Source of the DNA: Caballeronia sp. SEWSISQ10-4 2
GTDB taxonomy: Bacteria > Pseudomonadota > Gammaproteobacteria > Burkholderiales > Burkholderiaceae
Reading direction: 5' to 3'
DNA: 64,000 nucleotides
NCBI RefSeq assembly: GCF_030464885.1
Contig: NZ_JALPRJ010000028.1
Coordinates: 43,826 to 107,825 of the forward strand
Shown here: piece by piece, positions 6,859-15,751 of the stretch
How positions within the stretch are numbered: the stretch's first letter is position 1
Layout: each line of letters starts with the position of its first letter
Position numbers and translations under genes: made by a program
Notes under the pieces: generated by a model
Told to the model about the DNA's origin: nothing
The model's database searches: none
The model's input: the letters and a program-made list of their open reading frames with translations, nothing else

Positions 6859-9258
6859 TTATCGACGAAAAGCCGCGCCTCGGCCGCCGCCGTTCCCAGT
6901 TTGCGCGAACCGTTGACTCTGGACCGCTCCTCGTTGGCGGCTCTGCATATCCCGATTCAGTTGTCCATATTCCCCGCCAGCGGTTCTCTGCTGGGCGACC
7001 GGCTGTTGCGTCGGGCGTTGTTGCTGATAGGTGGCCTGAGGGGGCTTTCCACCGGCAGCAGCGGGAGAGCGTTGTTGCTGATTCGCCGTTGCACTGGGCC
7101 TGGGTTGCGAGGGATTGCCGCTTGGAGCCGTCGCGGTACGCTGTGGCTGAGCTGATTGCGCCTTTTGCTGGCCAGCAGACGATACAGGCGCAGTCGGTTT
7201 GTTGACCGTAGACCATGAACCGTTATCGTATTTTTGCCAGCTTCCATTGGTGTTCTTGTACACATTGCCATCTTTGCTTGCGTACATATTGCCGCTAGCT
7301 GTCTTGCCTGCGGTGGCGCTGCCGTTGGCGCCCTGGGCCGCCACAGCCTTGCCGCCCGCTGAATTCTGAAAGCTGCCGGCTGTTCCGTTCGAGGTCGTCG
7401 TGTGTTGCGTCGCAGCCCACTGGTTGCCCTTCGTGACCACCGAACTTCCCCACTGGCCATAGGCGTTCGAACCTTGTTGCGTGGCGCCATACGCACCCGT
7501 CCTGGGGTTGTATGCTTGCCCTACGGACGCAGTTCCGCCGGGCCCGGAGGCGGTCGCTCCGCGGGCGTAGGTACCCGTATAGGGGTTATACGATGCGCCC
7601 CATTGGGCGCTTCCCGCTGGGCCAGACACACCGCCTCGTACACCGCTTGCACCGGTATAAGGGTTGTAGGTGTTATAGCCGTAAGGGGCGGGGCGCGGAT
7701 AGTAGGCCGGATACGGTCCGCGACCGACTGCGACGTAGGGCGGATAGTAATAACCATTGCCTTGGGCGACGATCGCACCAAGCGCCGCACCGGCGATGAA
7801 CACACCAAGATAGCCCGCTGTATAGCTTGCCTGGACCGTGCCCGCAGGCGTGACCTGTTGCGTTACGTAGGTGACGTTGTAGACGGGCGAGCTGGGCGGG
7901 ATCGTGTAGATCACCTGCGGCACAACGGTGGTTGTTTGCCACGGGCCGCCTGGCGAAGCAGAATCGAACCACACGCCTTGTGAGCAGAGGTAGTAGCGCT
8001 GCTCCACCTTGATCACCTTCGCAGGTGTGTTCGATGCGTAGGACATCGCGGTTCCCGGGATCGGATCGAAAGTGGCCTCGCCGCTATACGAAACCTTGAC
8101 CGCAGCCGCCGCTGCAGTCGGGTTGATCTCGACCGTGGTGGGAATCTGCGCCAGCAATACGGCGTCTTTGGCTTCCGGCGTTCCCGGCACCGAACTCAAC
8201 ACTCTTCCCGCTGGACTATTGGGCGGGATCCTGGCGAAATCCGCCGGCAATTGGTCTGTCGCGTAAGTCCACGGGCCGGTCGGCCCAGGCGCCGAAAACC
8301 AGCGGCCGGCACTCAGGTAGTAATACGCGCCGGTTGGCGAGTAGACGAACAAATCGCTGTCAGTGTTGGTCGCGAACGTGAGCTTGGTGCCGGCGATCGC
8401 CGTAAAAACCCGCTTGCCGGCAAAGACGATAAGTTCAGCGGGCACATTGCTGACATACACCGCCGGGGCTTTTCCCGCGTGAGCGGATGTCGCTCCGATA
8501 TATTGTTTGAGCGATGCCCATTGCGGATCTTCCGGGATCTTCGCCATTTTCGCGGGAAGGCTCGCCGCATCTTTCCATCCGCTTTTCAGGTCGTTCGACA
8601 CGACCCACCGCTGCCCGGTGAAAAGGTAATACTGGTGCGTGGCGCCATCGAGAAAGAGCGGCCAGCTGGCATTGATCACCGCCTGCATATCAGTGTTCCC
8701 AACCGGAGCAAGCACGGGTTCGCCATCGATAAATAGCAGGATCGCGGGCCCGAAGCTGGCAAAAATGGCGGGCGGGTCGTTCTTGACGGAGACCGCCGGC
8801 ACATCGCTTTTTTGATCGACGCTCGCGACCAGACGGTCTACCGATAGAGTCATCGTGGCTTCGGGCCTGAGGAACGTACGCACTAGTTGATCGAGCTTTT
8901 GGGCGGTAGCCGGATCCGCCCCTGGAAACGAGGTGCTTGTAATTGTAGGATTACTTAGTAGAACAGTTCGACTGTCAATGTCGGTAGCGGTGTCCATCTG
9001 CAGCGCCACCACGCCGACTTGCGGCTGTCCGCCTCTCGGAGTCAATGAAATCGCCATCCGGCCGCTTATTTGCTTGAATTGCTTCCAGTCGTCGATTTGT
9101 GGTTGATAGAGGATGAGGCGAGTGCCATCCTGATCGCGCTCGCGCGGCCAGCCGGGATCGTCTGCCATGGCGCGAACCGGGAAGCCTGAAGCTACAAGCG
9201 TTAGCGTGAGCGCAAGAGTCGTACCCTTTGCTGACCAGCGTTTTATGGGCATTGCCAT
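6859..9258 (-). CDS. large secreted protein with aromatic W-repeats (carbohydrate-binding family V/XII type)
   Basis: 799 residues with a signal peptide (hydrophobic core about 12-30, cleavage near RAMADD). The first 190 residues form a domain beginning RLILYQPQIDDWKQF. Between about residues 200 and 470 come three copies of an aromatic unit: YYLFTGQRWVVS...GW, YYLSAGRWFSAPGPTGPW and YYLCSQGVWFDSASPGGPW, each followed by a Pro-rich segment resembling IPPNSP. A hydrophobic Gly/Ala stretch (GYLGVFIAGAALGAIVAQG) comes next, then a low-complexity tail with YNPYTG/YNPRTG units and a final NTNGSWQKYDNGSW copy. The W-repeats resemble carbohydrate-binding modules, so an envelope polysaccharide-associated role is plausible. 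The gene is transcribed divergently from the two-component locus. Confidence 0.75.
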   Translation of the reverse strand: MAMPIKRWSAKGTTLALTLTLVASGFPVRAMADDPGWPRERDQDGTRLILYQPQIDDWKQFKQISGRMAISLTPRGGQPQVGVVALQMDTATDIDSRTVLLSNPTITSTSFPGADPATAQKLDQLVRTFLRPEATMTLSVDRLVASVDQKSDVPAVSVKNDPPAIFASFGPAILLFIDGEPVLAPVGNTDMQAVINASWPLFLDGATHQYYLFTGQRWVVSNDLKSGWKDAASLPAKMAKIPEDPQWASLKQYIGATSAHAGKAPAVYVSNVPAELIVFAGKRVFTAIAGTKLTFATNTDSDLFVYSPTGAYYYLSAGRWFSAPGPTGPWTYATDQLPADFARIPPNSPAGRVLSSVPGTPEAKDAVLLAQIPTTVEINPTAAAAAVKVSYSGEATFDPIPGTAMSYASNTPAKVIKVEQRYYLCSQGVWFDSASPGGPWQTTTVVPQVIYTIPPSSPVYNVTYVTQQVTPAGTVQASYTAGYLGVFIAGAALGAIVAQGNGYYYPPYVAVGRGPYPAYYPRPAPYGYNTYNPYTGASGVRGGVSGPAGSAQWGASYNPYTGTYARGATASGPGGTASVGQAYNPRTGAYGATQQGSNAYGQWGSSVVTKGNQWAATQHTTTSNGTAGSFQNSAGGKAVAAQGANGSATAGKTASGNMYASKDGNVYKNTNGSWQKYDNGSWSTVNKPTAPVSSAGQQKAQSAQPQRTATAPSGNPSQPRPSATANQQQRSPAAAGGKPPQATYQQQRPTQQPVAQQRTAGGEYGQLNRDMQSRQRGAVQSQRFAQTGNGGGRGAAFRR

Positions 9259-9908
9259 GTTTAACGTCTCCCAGCGTAAATCGAACCCGGATAATGATGC
9301 GCATCAGAAAACGCAGATCGAATTGCCAGTTTGTTTTAAGCGATCCGATTATCATTTACTCTTTACCGAATTGCCGAATCGCACCGTATAAAGGGTTTAC
9401 GCTCGCCGACTACTTGATACCGGGCCGTTCTTTTGAAAATAGGCCTGAGCTTACGTTCGAGCAATTGGACCTTGGTCCTATACGGGGTAGACGTTAGCTA
9501 TTTGTTTAATTTGTCTGTCGAGTTGAATAAAGCCGGCAGCGACGTATAGGCGATGAATTGCTTTACGGAAAGAAAGACAGCGTCTAAGCTCTTGAAGAGA
9601 ATCCGTTAGCTGTCGGCATGATGCCGATCGGAGGCGGATCATACGATTTTGTCTTCCTGACGCGCGGTTGCGCGTCGCGGGCCGTTGTTGCCTATCGATT
9701 CCAGCAAGCTTGTCGCAAGAAATAAATTAAAAGCCGCCGCTCGAGGCCGCGTGGAATAGGAATCTACGGTGTTCTCGTTGCGATGTCGCACGATGCTTGT
9801 TCGGCAAGTGCATGCGCGGACAAAAAACCCTCGCGAAGTCGGGCCTTCCGAAGCCGACCGCGCCCGGGTTTGCGCATACCTGCCGAGCTTCTGAGGGAGC
9901 ACGGCGTC
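9259..9908. other. divergent intergenic region between the W-repeat protein and the sensor kinase
   Basis: 650 bases without a credible gene and more AT-rich than the flanks. It carries the regulatory region for both divergent genes. The only distinct structure is the TTGGACC palindrome at 9464-9481, about 205 bases from the W-repeat gene start and 430 from the kinase start. Confidence 0.6.
9464..9481. promoter_or_regulatory. TTGGACC palindrome, copy 1 of 3
   Basis: ATTGGACC and GGTCCTAT are separated by TT. This is a one-mismatch version of the palindrome found exactly at 12101-12124 and 12620-12637. It lies in the divergent region upstream of the sensor kinase and the W-repeat protein. It is probably the binding site of a dimeric regulator, most simply the FixJ-type regulator encoded at 11417-12055; that link is inference. 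Confidence 0.6.
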
Positions 9909-11420
9909 ATGACCACTTTTTCAGCTGCTATCGCAGCTGTATTCGTTGTACTGCTTATTTTATTTCAGATCAGACGAACCCGGATGCCGGGATCGGCTGT
10001 TGGTTTACCCGCCGACACTGGGTTGTCACAGCAGAGGTATAACAACTATGCCTTCGCGGTGTCTGATGAAGCGGCGGGAATGGAGCGGACTAACGAGGCG
10101 ATTCGGGAACATACAAACTCTCGACGAAGTGCCGGTTTCCGTCCGCCGCGACTATCTGGCCGGCATATCCTTCCCACGCCTGCGGCCATGTTTTCCAGGG
10201 GGCGTTTTCGCCGGGCATCCTTTGAGAACGAACCGCACCCGTGTCACGTGAAATCGAGCGTCGAACCGCCAGATAGCCTATGGGCTGCTGGGCGGCAGCC
10301 GCGGCATGACGAGCAGTTTGGTGCCACGCTCGATCTCTTGCCGCTAGCCATTCTGGTGGCTGATCCACAGGGGAAAATCCTCTTTGCCAATGCGGCAGCG
10401 GAGAAGCTCTTTGGCTATTCCCGTGAAGCGTTGAGTGGCGTGGTGACCAACGAGTTGGTTCCTGCATTGCACCTCGACGCTTGTGTCGCCGATTCCGCCT
10501 ACACAGATTTGACGCTTGCGGGCAGGGAGTGGGACGGTCACCGAGACCTGGTCGCGAGGCGCAGGGATGGCACCGAGTTTCCGGCAGAGATCACAATAAA
10601 CCCCGTTTCGTGGGGAAACGAGGCCTGTGCACTAACAATCGTGATCGACCGCACAGAGCGATACGAGTTGCTGCGCAATCGGCAACAGCTTGCCCATTTG
10701 ACCCGCGTATCCACACTTGGAGAGCTTGCCGGATCGCTCGCCCACGAGTTGAATCAGCCGCTTACGGCCATATTAAGTAACGCGCAGGCAGCGCAACGCT
10801 TCCTGGCGACAGAGCCGGTCAACCTTACGGAGGTGCGCGAGATATTGCATGACCTTGTCGAGGACAATCACCGCGCAAGCGAAGTTATCCGAAAGATTCG
10901 AGCCCTCGTCAAAAAGGGTGAGCTCGAGGCTGCGCCCCTGAGCATTGCGAGCGTAGTCAGGGATGTGGCCTTGCTCGTGCATAGCGATGCAATCGTGCGC
11001 GGAATCCGCGTGCGTGTGGCCGTTACCCCCGAGTTGCCGCCCGTGCACGGTGACAAGGTGCAATTGCAGCAAGTCGTGTTGAATTTATTGCTCAATGCAT
11101 TCGACGCATTGGAGTCCTGCCCGGTGCTCAATCGTGAGGTCGCGATTGAGGTCATCCCTGAAGGGAGTGAGAGCATACGTGTCGCGGTACAAGACGGTGG
11201 TACGGGTCTCGCCGGCAACACATTGGACAAACTGTTCCTGCCGTTCTTTACCTCCAAGCGAGACGGACTTGGTCTTGGACTTTCAATTAGCCGTTCTATT
11301 GTCGAGATGCACGGAGGACGCATCTGGGCCCAAAACAATGTGGATCGCGGTGCCACCTTCTATTTCACATTGCCCACGGGAGCGAGGGCAGAGCGAAGCT
11401 TTCCGCGGGGGCGGCGATGA
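9909..11420 (+). CDS. PAS-domain sensor histidine kinase, FixL type
   Basis: 503 residues from the ATG at 9909, preceded by GGGAG. One N-terminal membrane segment (about 3-22) is followed by a poorly conserved linker, then a PAS domain (about 135-250; LAILVADPQGKILFANAAAE and FGYSREALSG). HisKA contains HELNQPLTAILSNA with the phospho-accepting His near residue 279. The ATPase domain shows N-box LNLLLNAFDAL, DGGTGLAG and GLGLGLSISRSIVEMHGG. The HELNQPL form of the His box is that of FixL/DctB-like kinases. No haem-binding PAS signature is obvious, so the signal is unknown. The stop overlaps the start of the FixJ-like regulator (ATGA at 11417), showing they are a pair. Confidence 0.9.
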   Translation: MTTFSAAIAAVFVVLLILFQIRRTRMPGSAVGLPADTGLSQQRYNNYAFAVSDEAAGMERTNEAIREHTNSRRSAGFRPPRLSGRHILPTPAAMFSRGRFRRASFENEPHPCHVKSSVEPPDSLWAAGRQPRHDEQFGATLDLLPLAILVADPQGKILFANAAAEKLFGYSREALSGVVTNELVPALHLDACVADSAYTDLTLAGREWDGHRDLVARRRDGTEFPAEITINPVSWGNEACALTIVIDRTERYELLRNRQQLAHLTRVSTLGELAGSLAHELNQPLTAILSNAQAAQRFLATEPVNLTEVREILHDLVEDNHRASEVIRKIRALVKKGELEAAPLSIASVVRDVALLVHSDAIVRGIRVRVAVTPELPPVHGDKVQLQQVVLNLLLNAFDALESCPVLNREVAIEVIPEGSESIRVAVQDGGTGLAGNTLDKLFLPFFTSKRDGLGLGLSISRSIVEMHGGRIWAQNNVDRGATFYFTLPTGARAERSFPRGRR

Positions 11421-12055
11421 GCGAGGTTGCGTCAATCGTCTTCGTGGTGGACGACGACGACGCGGTATGCCGGGCGCTGACGCGCCTGATAGGCTCGGCT
11501 GGATATCGCGTTGAATCCTTCGGATCCGCACACGAGTTCCTTGAGTCCCGCCCTCACTTTCAGGGCTGCGCTTGCCTTGTACTGGACGTGGGACTGCCAG
11601 ACATCAACGGTCTCGAATTGCAGAACGAATTGAACGCTGGGAACAGATCATTGCCTATCATCTTCATCACGGGTCACGGCGACATCGCGATGACAGTAAG
11701 AGCGATGAAGGCAGGTGCGACAGATTTCCTGGCGAAACCGGTGCGCGACTCCGAGCTCCTGCCCGCGATAGAGAATGCGCTGCGGGTCTCTTCGCAAGCC
11801 CTTTCGAGCCGCATTGAACTGGACTGCATTCACCGTCGTATGGCGCGGCTCACACCGCGCGAGCGCGAAGTGTTGGCGCTTCTCGTTGAAGGCCGGCTTA
11901 ACAAGCAGGTCGCGTGTGAACTGGGCGTCGCTGAGAAGACCATCAAGGTCCACCGGGCCCGCGTGATGGAAAAGATGGAAGCGCACTCGCTCGTCGACCT
12001 GGTGCGAGTTATCGATAAAGTCTGTATCCGTCTTTCACCCGGTCAGTCAGCCTGA
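11417..12055 (+). CDS. FixJ/NarL-type response regulator
   Basis: 212 residues: a receiver domain (about 5-125) with the acidic cluster VVDDDDA, phospho-acceptor Asp57 in VLDVGLPDINGLE, the conserved FITGHGDIAMTVRAMKAGA stretch and the Lys in FLAKPV. A LuxR-type helix-turn-helix follows (about 145-205), with LTPREREVLALLVEGRLNKQ and LGVAEKTIKVHRARVMEKM. This is the standard FixJ layout for phosphorylation-dependent promoter binding. It is coupled to the PAS kinase by ATGA overlap. It is the best candidate to bind the three TTGGACC palindromes of this locus, though binding is inferred from position only. Confidence 0.92.
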   Translation: MSEVASIVFVVDDDDAVCRALTRLIGSAGYRVESFGSAHEFLESRPHFQGCACLVLDVGLPDINGLELQNELNAGNRSLPIIFITGHGDIAMTVRAMKAGATDFLAKPVRDSELLPAIENALRVSSQALSSRIELDCIHRRMARLTPREREVLALLVEGRLNKQVACELGVAEKTIKVHRARVMEKMEAHSLVDLVRVIDKVCIRLSPGQSA

Positions 12056-12100
12056 CGCTGAACGGCTGGCGTCCCCGGGAGCCGCTCCCGTTCCCGTGCC

Positions 12101-12124
12101 GATATTGGACCAAGGTCCAATATC
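12101..12124. promoter_or_regulatory. TTGGACC palindrome, copy 2 of 3 (longest)
   Basis: Perfect arms GATATTGGACC and GGTCCAATATC separated by AA, 82 bases upstream of the single-domain receiver gene and 45 downstream of the fixJ-like stop. This is the most extended copy and presumably the strongest site. Confidence 0.65.
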
Positions 12125-12205
12125 CGGACCCTGCAAATTGTCATAGTCTCAAATCAGCGTCGAACCACGTCTGGTACCGAGGTGCTTGTATTGGGGATAT
12201 TCGCC

Positions 12206-12592
12206 ATGAGCCAAGTCAAACCGTTCGTCGCAGTAGTAGATGACGATGAATCGGTGAGTCGAGCCATCAAGCGACTGTTACGGTCTACGGGATTTTCGGC
12301 GGACACCTTCAAAACGGGCAACGATTTTTTAGACATGTTCGATTCAATACCGTCATACCGTCCCGCCTGCATCGTGCTTGACGTGCAGATGCCGGGTCTG
12401 AACGGGCTTGAGGTACAGCGGCGGCTGGCGGGTAGCGGTATTCCAGTCATTTTTATCACGGCACATGATGACGCGGTCGTTCGCGGGCAGGCCTTGGCGG
12501 CGGGCGCCGCAGCTTACCTTCGCAAGCCATTCAACGATGAAATTCTTATCAAGGCAGTGCGCTCAGCCATCGATCCGGCTCCGAAACCATGA
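12206..12592 (+). CDS. single-domain response regulator (receiver only)
   Basis: 128 residues consisting only of a receiver domain: VAVVDDDESVSRAIKRLL, VLDVQMPGLNGLEVQRRL with the phospho-Asp, FITAHDD and YLRKPF with the conserved Lys. No output domain follows, so it may act as a phosphate sink or relay for the neighbouring kinase, or bind a partner protein. In this group of small receivers the closest relatives are the FixJ-type receivers. The ATG at 12206 is chosen over an upstream start at 12182 because it begins at the receiver domain. It has its own palindrome upstream, so it is probably a separate transcript controlled with the kinase pair. Confidence 0.85.
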   Translation: MSQVKPFVAVVDDDESVSRAIKRLLRSTGFSADTFKTGNDFLDMFDSIPSYRPACIVLDVQMPGLNGLEVQRRLAGSGIPVIFITAHDDAVVRGQALAAGAAAYLRKPFNDEILIKAVRSAIDPAPKP

Positions 12593-12619
12593 GCCGGCGA
12601 TCGAGCTTCCAACGGTGCT

Positions 12620-12637
12620 ATTGGACCAAGGTCCAAT
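12620..12637. promoter_or_regulatory. TTGGACC palindrome, copy 3 of 3
   Basis: Perfect palindrome with arms ATTGGACC and GGTCCAAT around AA, 28 bases after the receiver stop codon and 104 before the SYLF lipoprotein start. It is placed to control the lipoprotein gene. Confidence 0.65.
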
Positions 12638-12740
12638 TGTTTTGGGGAAACGTTGATTGCACTATCAGACTGGTTCTGAAGAAAGTCCGGGCGGTCGCGC
12701 AGGTTCCCTTTTTGACGTCATCTCTAATGGAGTACGCATC

Positions 12741-13301
12741 ATGATCAGATACCTCCGACTTACTCTCGCGATCCCGTTGATGCTGGTCGCGATGGCCTGT
12801 TCGACGAACCCGACGGTTGCCAACGGCGGAGACCCCGAGTTAGAAGCGGAAGCACGTGCGGCACTGCAGCAACTATTCGATAGCACTCCGAAGGCGAAGG
12901 ATCTCCAATACCAGGCAAAAGCTGTCGTCGTGTTTCCGAGCATCGTCAAGGCTGGGCTGCTAGTAGGTGCGCAAGGCGGAAAAGGCGTGATGTTTGGTCC
13001 GGACGGCAAGATCCTTGGGTACTACAGAGCGCGCGGGCTTTCATACGGGATGCAAGCAGGCGCGCAAAGCTTTTCGGAAGCGATGTTTCTCATGACCGAC
13101 TCGGCAATCACCTCGCTCACAAGTGGCACCGGGTTGTCCGTTGGTGTGGGACCGAGCGTCGTGGTGGTGGATGCGGGAATGGCCAGGTCGATGACCACCA
13201 CCACGTTGAAAGCGGATGTCTACGCGTTCATCTTTGGCCAGGAGGGATTGTTTGCTGGTCTCGGCGTGCAAGGGCAGAGAATTGTCAAGTTTGACCAGTG
13301 A
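12741..13301 (+). CDS. SYLF/YSC84-domain lipoprotein
   Basis: 186 residues starting at the ATG preceded by GGAG. The N-terminus is a lipoprotein signal with lipobox VAMAC, lipidated Cys at about residue 17. The rest is a SYLF (YSC84) domain: KAVVVFPSIVKAGLLVGAQGG, a YYRARGLSYGMQAGAQS segment and the C-terminal VYAFIFGQEGLFAGLGVQG. Bacterial SYLF proteins are envelope lipoproteins with lipid-binding potential and poorly defined function. The TTGGACC palindrome upstream suggests that the neighbouring two-component system regulates it. An open frame reaches back to 12657, but that part lacks a signal sequence at its start. Confidence 0.85.
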   Translation: MIRYLRLTLAIPLMLVAMACSTNPTVANGGDPELEAEARAALQQLFDSTPKAKDLQYQAKAVVVFPSIVKAGLLVGAQGGKGVMFGPDGKILGYYRARGLSYGMQAGAQSFSEAMFLMTDSAITSLTSGTGLSVGVGPSVVVVDAGMARSMTTTTLKADVYAFIFGQEGLFAGLGVQGQRIVKFDQ

Positions 13302-13487
13302 AGCGCGCGATATTCCCGCGCAGTCAGAGCGATCGATCCTCTTACGCGATTCGCCTATGTAGTGCACGCCGCACCGGGCGCGGGAAACGGGAAAGCTGCT
13401 TCGGGGGCTAGGGGATCAATCGTGCGCTGCGCAGACATTGACCGTCAGTGAATAGGCCACCCGAAGAACATTGAGGGGTCTCAAGCC

Positions 13488-13964
13488 ATGCAACGAATGC
13501 AGCGAGTCGCAATTGGTTTGGCGGTATGGGCGCTAACATACGCGGCAGCCGCGCAGCAGCCCATCATCTATCCGGCCAAAGGGCAGAGCGCGCAGAAGCA
13601 AAACACGGACACCGCCGAATGCCAGTTGTGGGCGAAGCAAACGACGGGCGTTGATCCCGTCGCAATAGCGCAGCAGGGAGCGAACCAGCCGGCGGTTCCC
13701 CAACAGCAAGGGGGCATGCTCAAGGGGGCGGCTGGCGGCGCCGCGTTGGGTGCGGTGGGGGGGGCGATCGGAGGCGACGCGGGCAAGGGTGCGGCGATCG
13801 GAGCGGTGGTCGGCACAGCGGCAGGAGGGCTGCGTCAGCGCCGCAAGAACGAGGCTGTTGCCGGGCAACAACAAGCGAACAATCAACAGGCCTCGCAGCA
13901 GATGGCGACTTTCAACCGGGCGGTGGCCGCGTGCATGACGGGCCGGGGATACACCGTTCAGTAG
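13488..13964 (+). CDS. glycine-zipper outer-membrane-type protein
   Basis: 158 residues. The signal peptide ends near AAAAQQP. The central part is a glycine zipper of about 45 residues (GAAGGAALGAVGGAIGGDAG and KGAAIGAVVGTAAGG), which usually forms membrane-inserting helices in small envelope proteins. A Gln/Asn-rich stretch (VAGQQQANNQQASQQ) and a C-terminal conserved block ending CMTGRGYTVQ follow. Two cysteines, in TAECQLW and AACMTGRGY, could pair. Such YMGG/OmpA-like glycine-zipper proteins are common in Burkholderiaceae and may protect or stiffen the envelope; no specific role can be assigned. It lies after the SYLF lipoprotein on the same strand. Confidence 0.75.
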   Translation: MQRMQRVAIGLAVWALTYAAAAQQPIIYPAKGQSAQKQNTDTAECQLWAKQTTGVDPVAIAQQGANQPAVPQQQGGMLKGAAGGAALGAVGGAIGGDAGKGAAIGAVVGTAAGGLRQRRKNEAVAGQQQANNQQASQQMATFNRAVAACMTGRGYTVQ

Positions 13965-13996
13965 CGTCGGCCAGCGCAGCCAGCGGAGATGCAAGC

Positions 13997-14404
13997 ATGA
14001 TGACCAGACTAAGGCGAACAGCGTTGGCAGCGGCATCGGCAGCGTTGCTCTGCGCGACGACCGCGGTGTTCGGCGCGGACTTCGACGGCAGCAAGCGGCT
14101 GATATGCGCGACTGTGGATGCACACGCCTGCGACCCGGGCGAAGGGTGCCTTCGAGGACTGCCGGACGACCTCGGCGTGCCGCGCTTCATGCGCGTCGAC
14201 TTCGCCGCAAAGACTATCGCAGGACCTAAGCGCACAACCCAGATCCGCTATATGGACACCAGCGCGGATCAGATCCTGATGCAGGGCACCGAGCTCGGCT
14301 ATGCATGGACTGTCGTACTCGACAAGACCGACGGCGCGATGTCACTGACGCTTGTCAGTCGCGACGACGCATTCACGGCCTTTGGCTATTGCACACTGCC
14401 TTAG
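13997..14404 (+). CDS. hypothetical secreted protein, 135 aa
   Basis: A signal peptide (about residues 1-26, cleavage near VFGADF) precedes a mature domain of about 110 residues. Four cysteines (RLICAT, HACDPG, EGCLRG, YCTLP) probably form disulfides in the periplasm. The mature part reads as a small beta-rich domain (MRVDFAAKTIAG, AWTVVLDKTDGAMSLTLV). I do not recognise the family. GGAG lies before the chosen ATG at 13997; the next gene in line is the RND adaptor. Confidence 0.65.
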   Translation: MMTRLRRTALAAASAALLCATTAVFGADFDGSKRLICATVDAHACDPGEGCLRGLPDDLGVPRFMRVDFAAKTIAGPKRTTQIRYMDTSADQILMQGTELGYAWTVVLDKTDGAMSLTLVSRDDAFTAFGYCTLP

Positions 14405-14470
14405 CCGGCTGCGCGCCCGGTCTTGCTCATGGTGTGTTCCACGAGTCCGAGTTCCCACGGGGAGACTCAC

Positions 14471-15739
14471 ATGGTGATGTCAGCTTCGATGTCAGCTTCA
14501 CGCATCAAGAAGGGTGATAGCCGGTGCGCATGCACCAGCGTCTGGTCGCGCCGCCTGTTTGCCAGTGCGGCGCTGGTCGTGCTCGCCGCCTGCCACAAGC
14601 CGGCGGCCGAGATTCCGCGTCAGGCGATCGATGTCACGGTCATGACGGTCGCGGAGCGTGATACGCCGGTCGACTTTGAATTTACCGCCCAGACAGAAAG
14701 CTCGCGCGAGGTCCAGATACGCGCACGCGTCGACGGTTTCCTGGACAAGCGGGTCTATACCGAGGGTCAGCTGGTGCATACCGGGCAGACGCTCTTTCTG
14801 ATGGACCCCAAGCCCTTCCAGGCGGTTTTGCAGTCCGCCCGGGGCCAGCTTGCGCAGCAGCAGGCCCGCCTGACTGTGGCGAAAGCCAACCTTGCCCGGG
14901 TGGTTCCACTCGTCGCGCAGAACGCACTGAGCCAGAAGGAGCGTGACGACGCCATAGGCAATGAAAAGGAGGCGGAGGCCGCCGTGATCGCGGCCAAAGG
15001 CCAGGTCCAGACCGCCGAACTCAACCTAAGTTACACGACGATCAAGTCCCCACTCACGGGTTTGTCGAGCTTCGCCAGACAGCAGGATGGCAGCTACGTG
15101 ACAGCCGCCGCAACCGGTCTGCTAACCAACGTGTACCAACTCGACCCGATGTGGGTGAACTTCAGCATTTCGGAGAATGAGTTGTTGGCATACCGCGACC
15201 AGATCGAGAAGAAACAATTGCGGTTTCCGCCGAATGACGATTTCGAGGTCACCGTCGTGCTTGCGGACGGCACGGTGTTCCCGTCTCGCGGCCGCATCAA
15301 TTTCGCCAATCCCGCGTTCAGTACGGAAACGGGCACCTTTCTCGTGCGGGCTTCGTTCGCGAACCCTCAAGGCAGCTTGCGCCCTGGACAGTTCGTGCGT
15401 GCGCGGGTGTCGGGGGCAGTGCGTCCGAACGCGATCCTCGTGCCGCAGCGTGCGGTGTTGCAGGGATCGAAGAGCCATTTCGTCTGGGTTGTCGACAAGG
15501 ACTCTAAAGGCCATCAACGCGTGGTCGAAGTCGGCACGTGGCACGGCGACGACTGGTTCATCACCGATGGCCTGAAGCCGGGCGAGCGAATAGTGGTCGA
15601 TGGCGCGATTCGCGTGATTGCGGACACGCCCTTGAAGATTACCCAGGCGCCGCCTGCAACGCCCAGTGCCGCCGATGAGCAGCCGCGCGAAGCGCCGGCT
15701 CTGGCACAGCGTCAGCCCGACCACACTGCGACGAACTGA
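14471..15739 (+). CDS. RND efflux periplasmic adaptor lipoprotein (MexA/AcrA type)
   Basis: 422 residues from the ATG at 14471, which follows GGGGAGA. The lipobox VVLAAC gives a membrane-anchored lipoprotein. The mature part has the adaptor order: a short beta segment (VTVMTVAERDTPV), a lipoyl half (EVQIRARVDGFLDKRVYTEG), a coiled-coil hairpin (about 130-200), the second lipoyl half (LSYTTIKSPLTGL), a beta-barrel and a membrane-proximal domain ending APPATPSAA. It joins the inner-membrane pump to the outer-membrane channel. The pump gene follows after 12 bases. As it is first in a tightly packed six-gene unit, transcription through the pqi genes is likely. No adjacent TetR or LysR repressor is seen. 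Confidence 0.92.
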   Translation: MVMSASMSASRIKKGDSRCACTSVWSRRLFASAALVVLAACHKPAAEIPRQAIDVTVMTVAERDTPVDFEFTAQTESSREVQIRARVDGFLDKRVYTEGQLVHTGQTLFLMDPKPFQAVLQSARGQLAQQQARLTVAKANLARVVPLVAQNALSQKERDDAIGNEKEAEAAVIAAKGQVQTAELNLSYTTIKSPLTGLSSFARQQDGSYVTAAATGLLTNVYQLDPMWVNFSISENELLAYRDQIEKKQLRFPPNDDFEVTVVLADGTVFPSRGRINFANPAFSTETGTFLVRASFANPQGSLRPGQFVRARVSGAVRPNAILVPQRAVLQGSKSHFVWVVDKDSKGHQRVVEVGTWHGDDWFITDGLKPGERIVVDGAIRVIADTPLKITQAPPATPSAADEQPREAPALAQRQPDHTATN

Positions 15740-15751
15740 CCGGCGGCCGAA

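Noticed and set aside
9783..9908. Longer N-terminus (42 codons) for the PAS kinase
   Set aside because: It is Arg/Ser-rich without a ribosome site; the ATG at 9909 has GGGAG and starts at the membrane segment.
13488..13964. Possible repeat array or CRISPR in Gly/Ala-rich DNA
   Set aside because: The repetition is codon-level from the glycine zipper, with no regular spacers.
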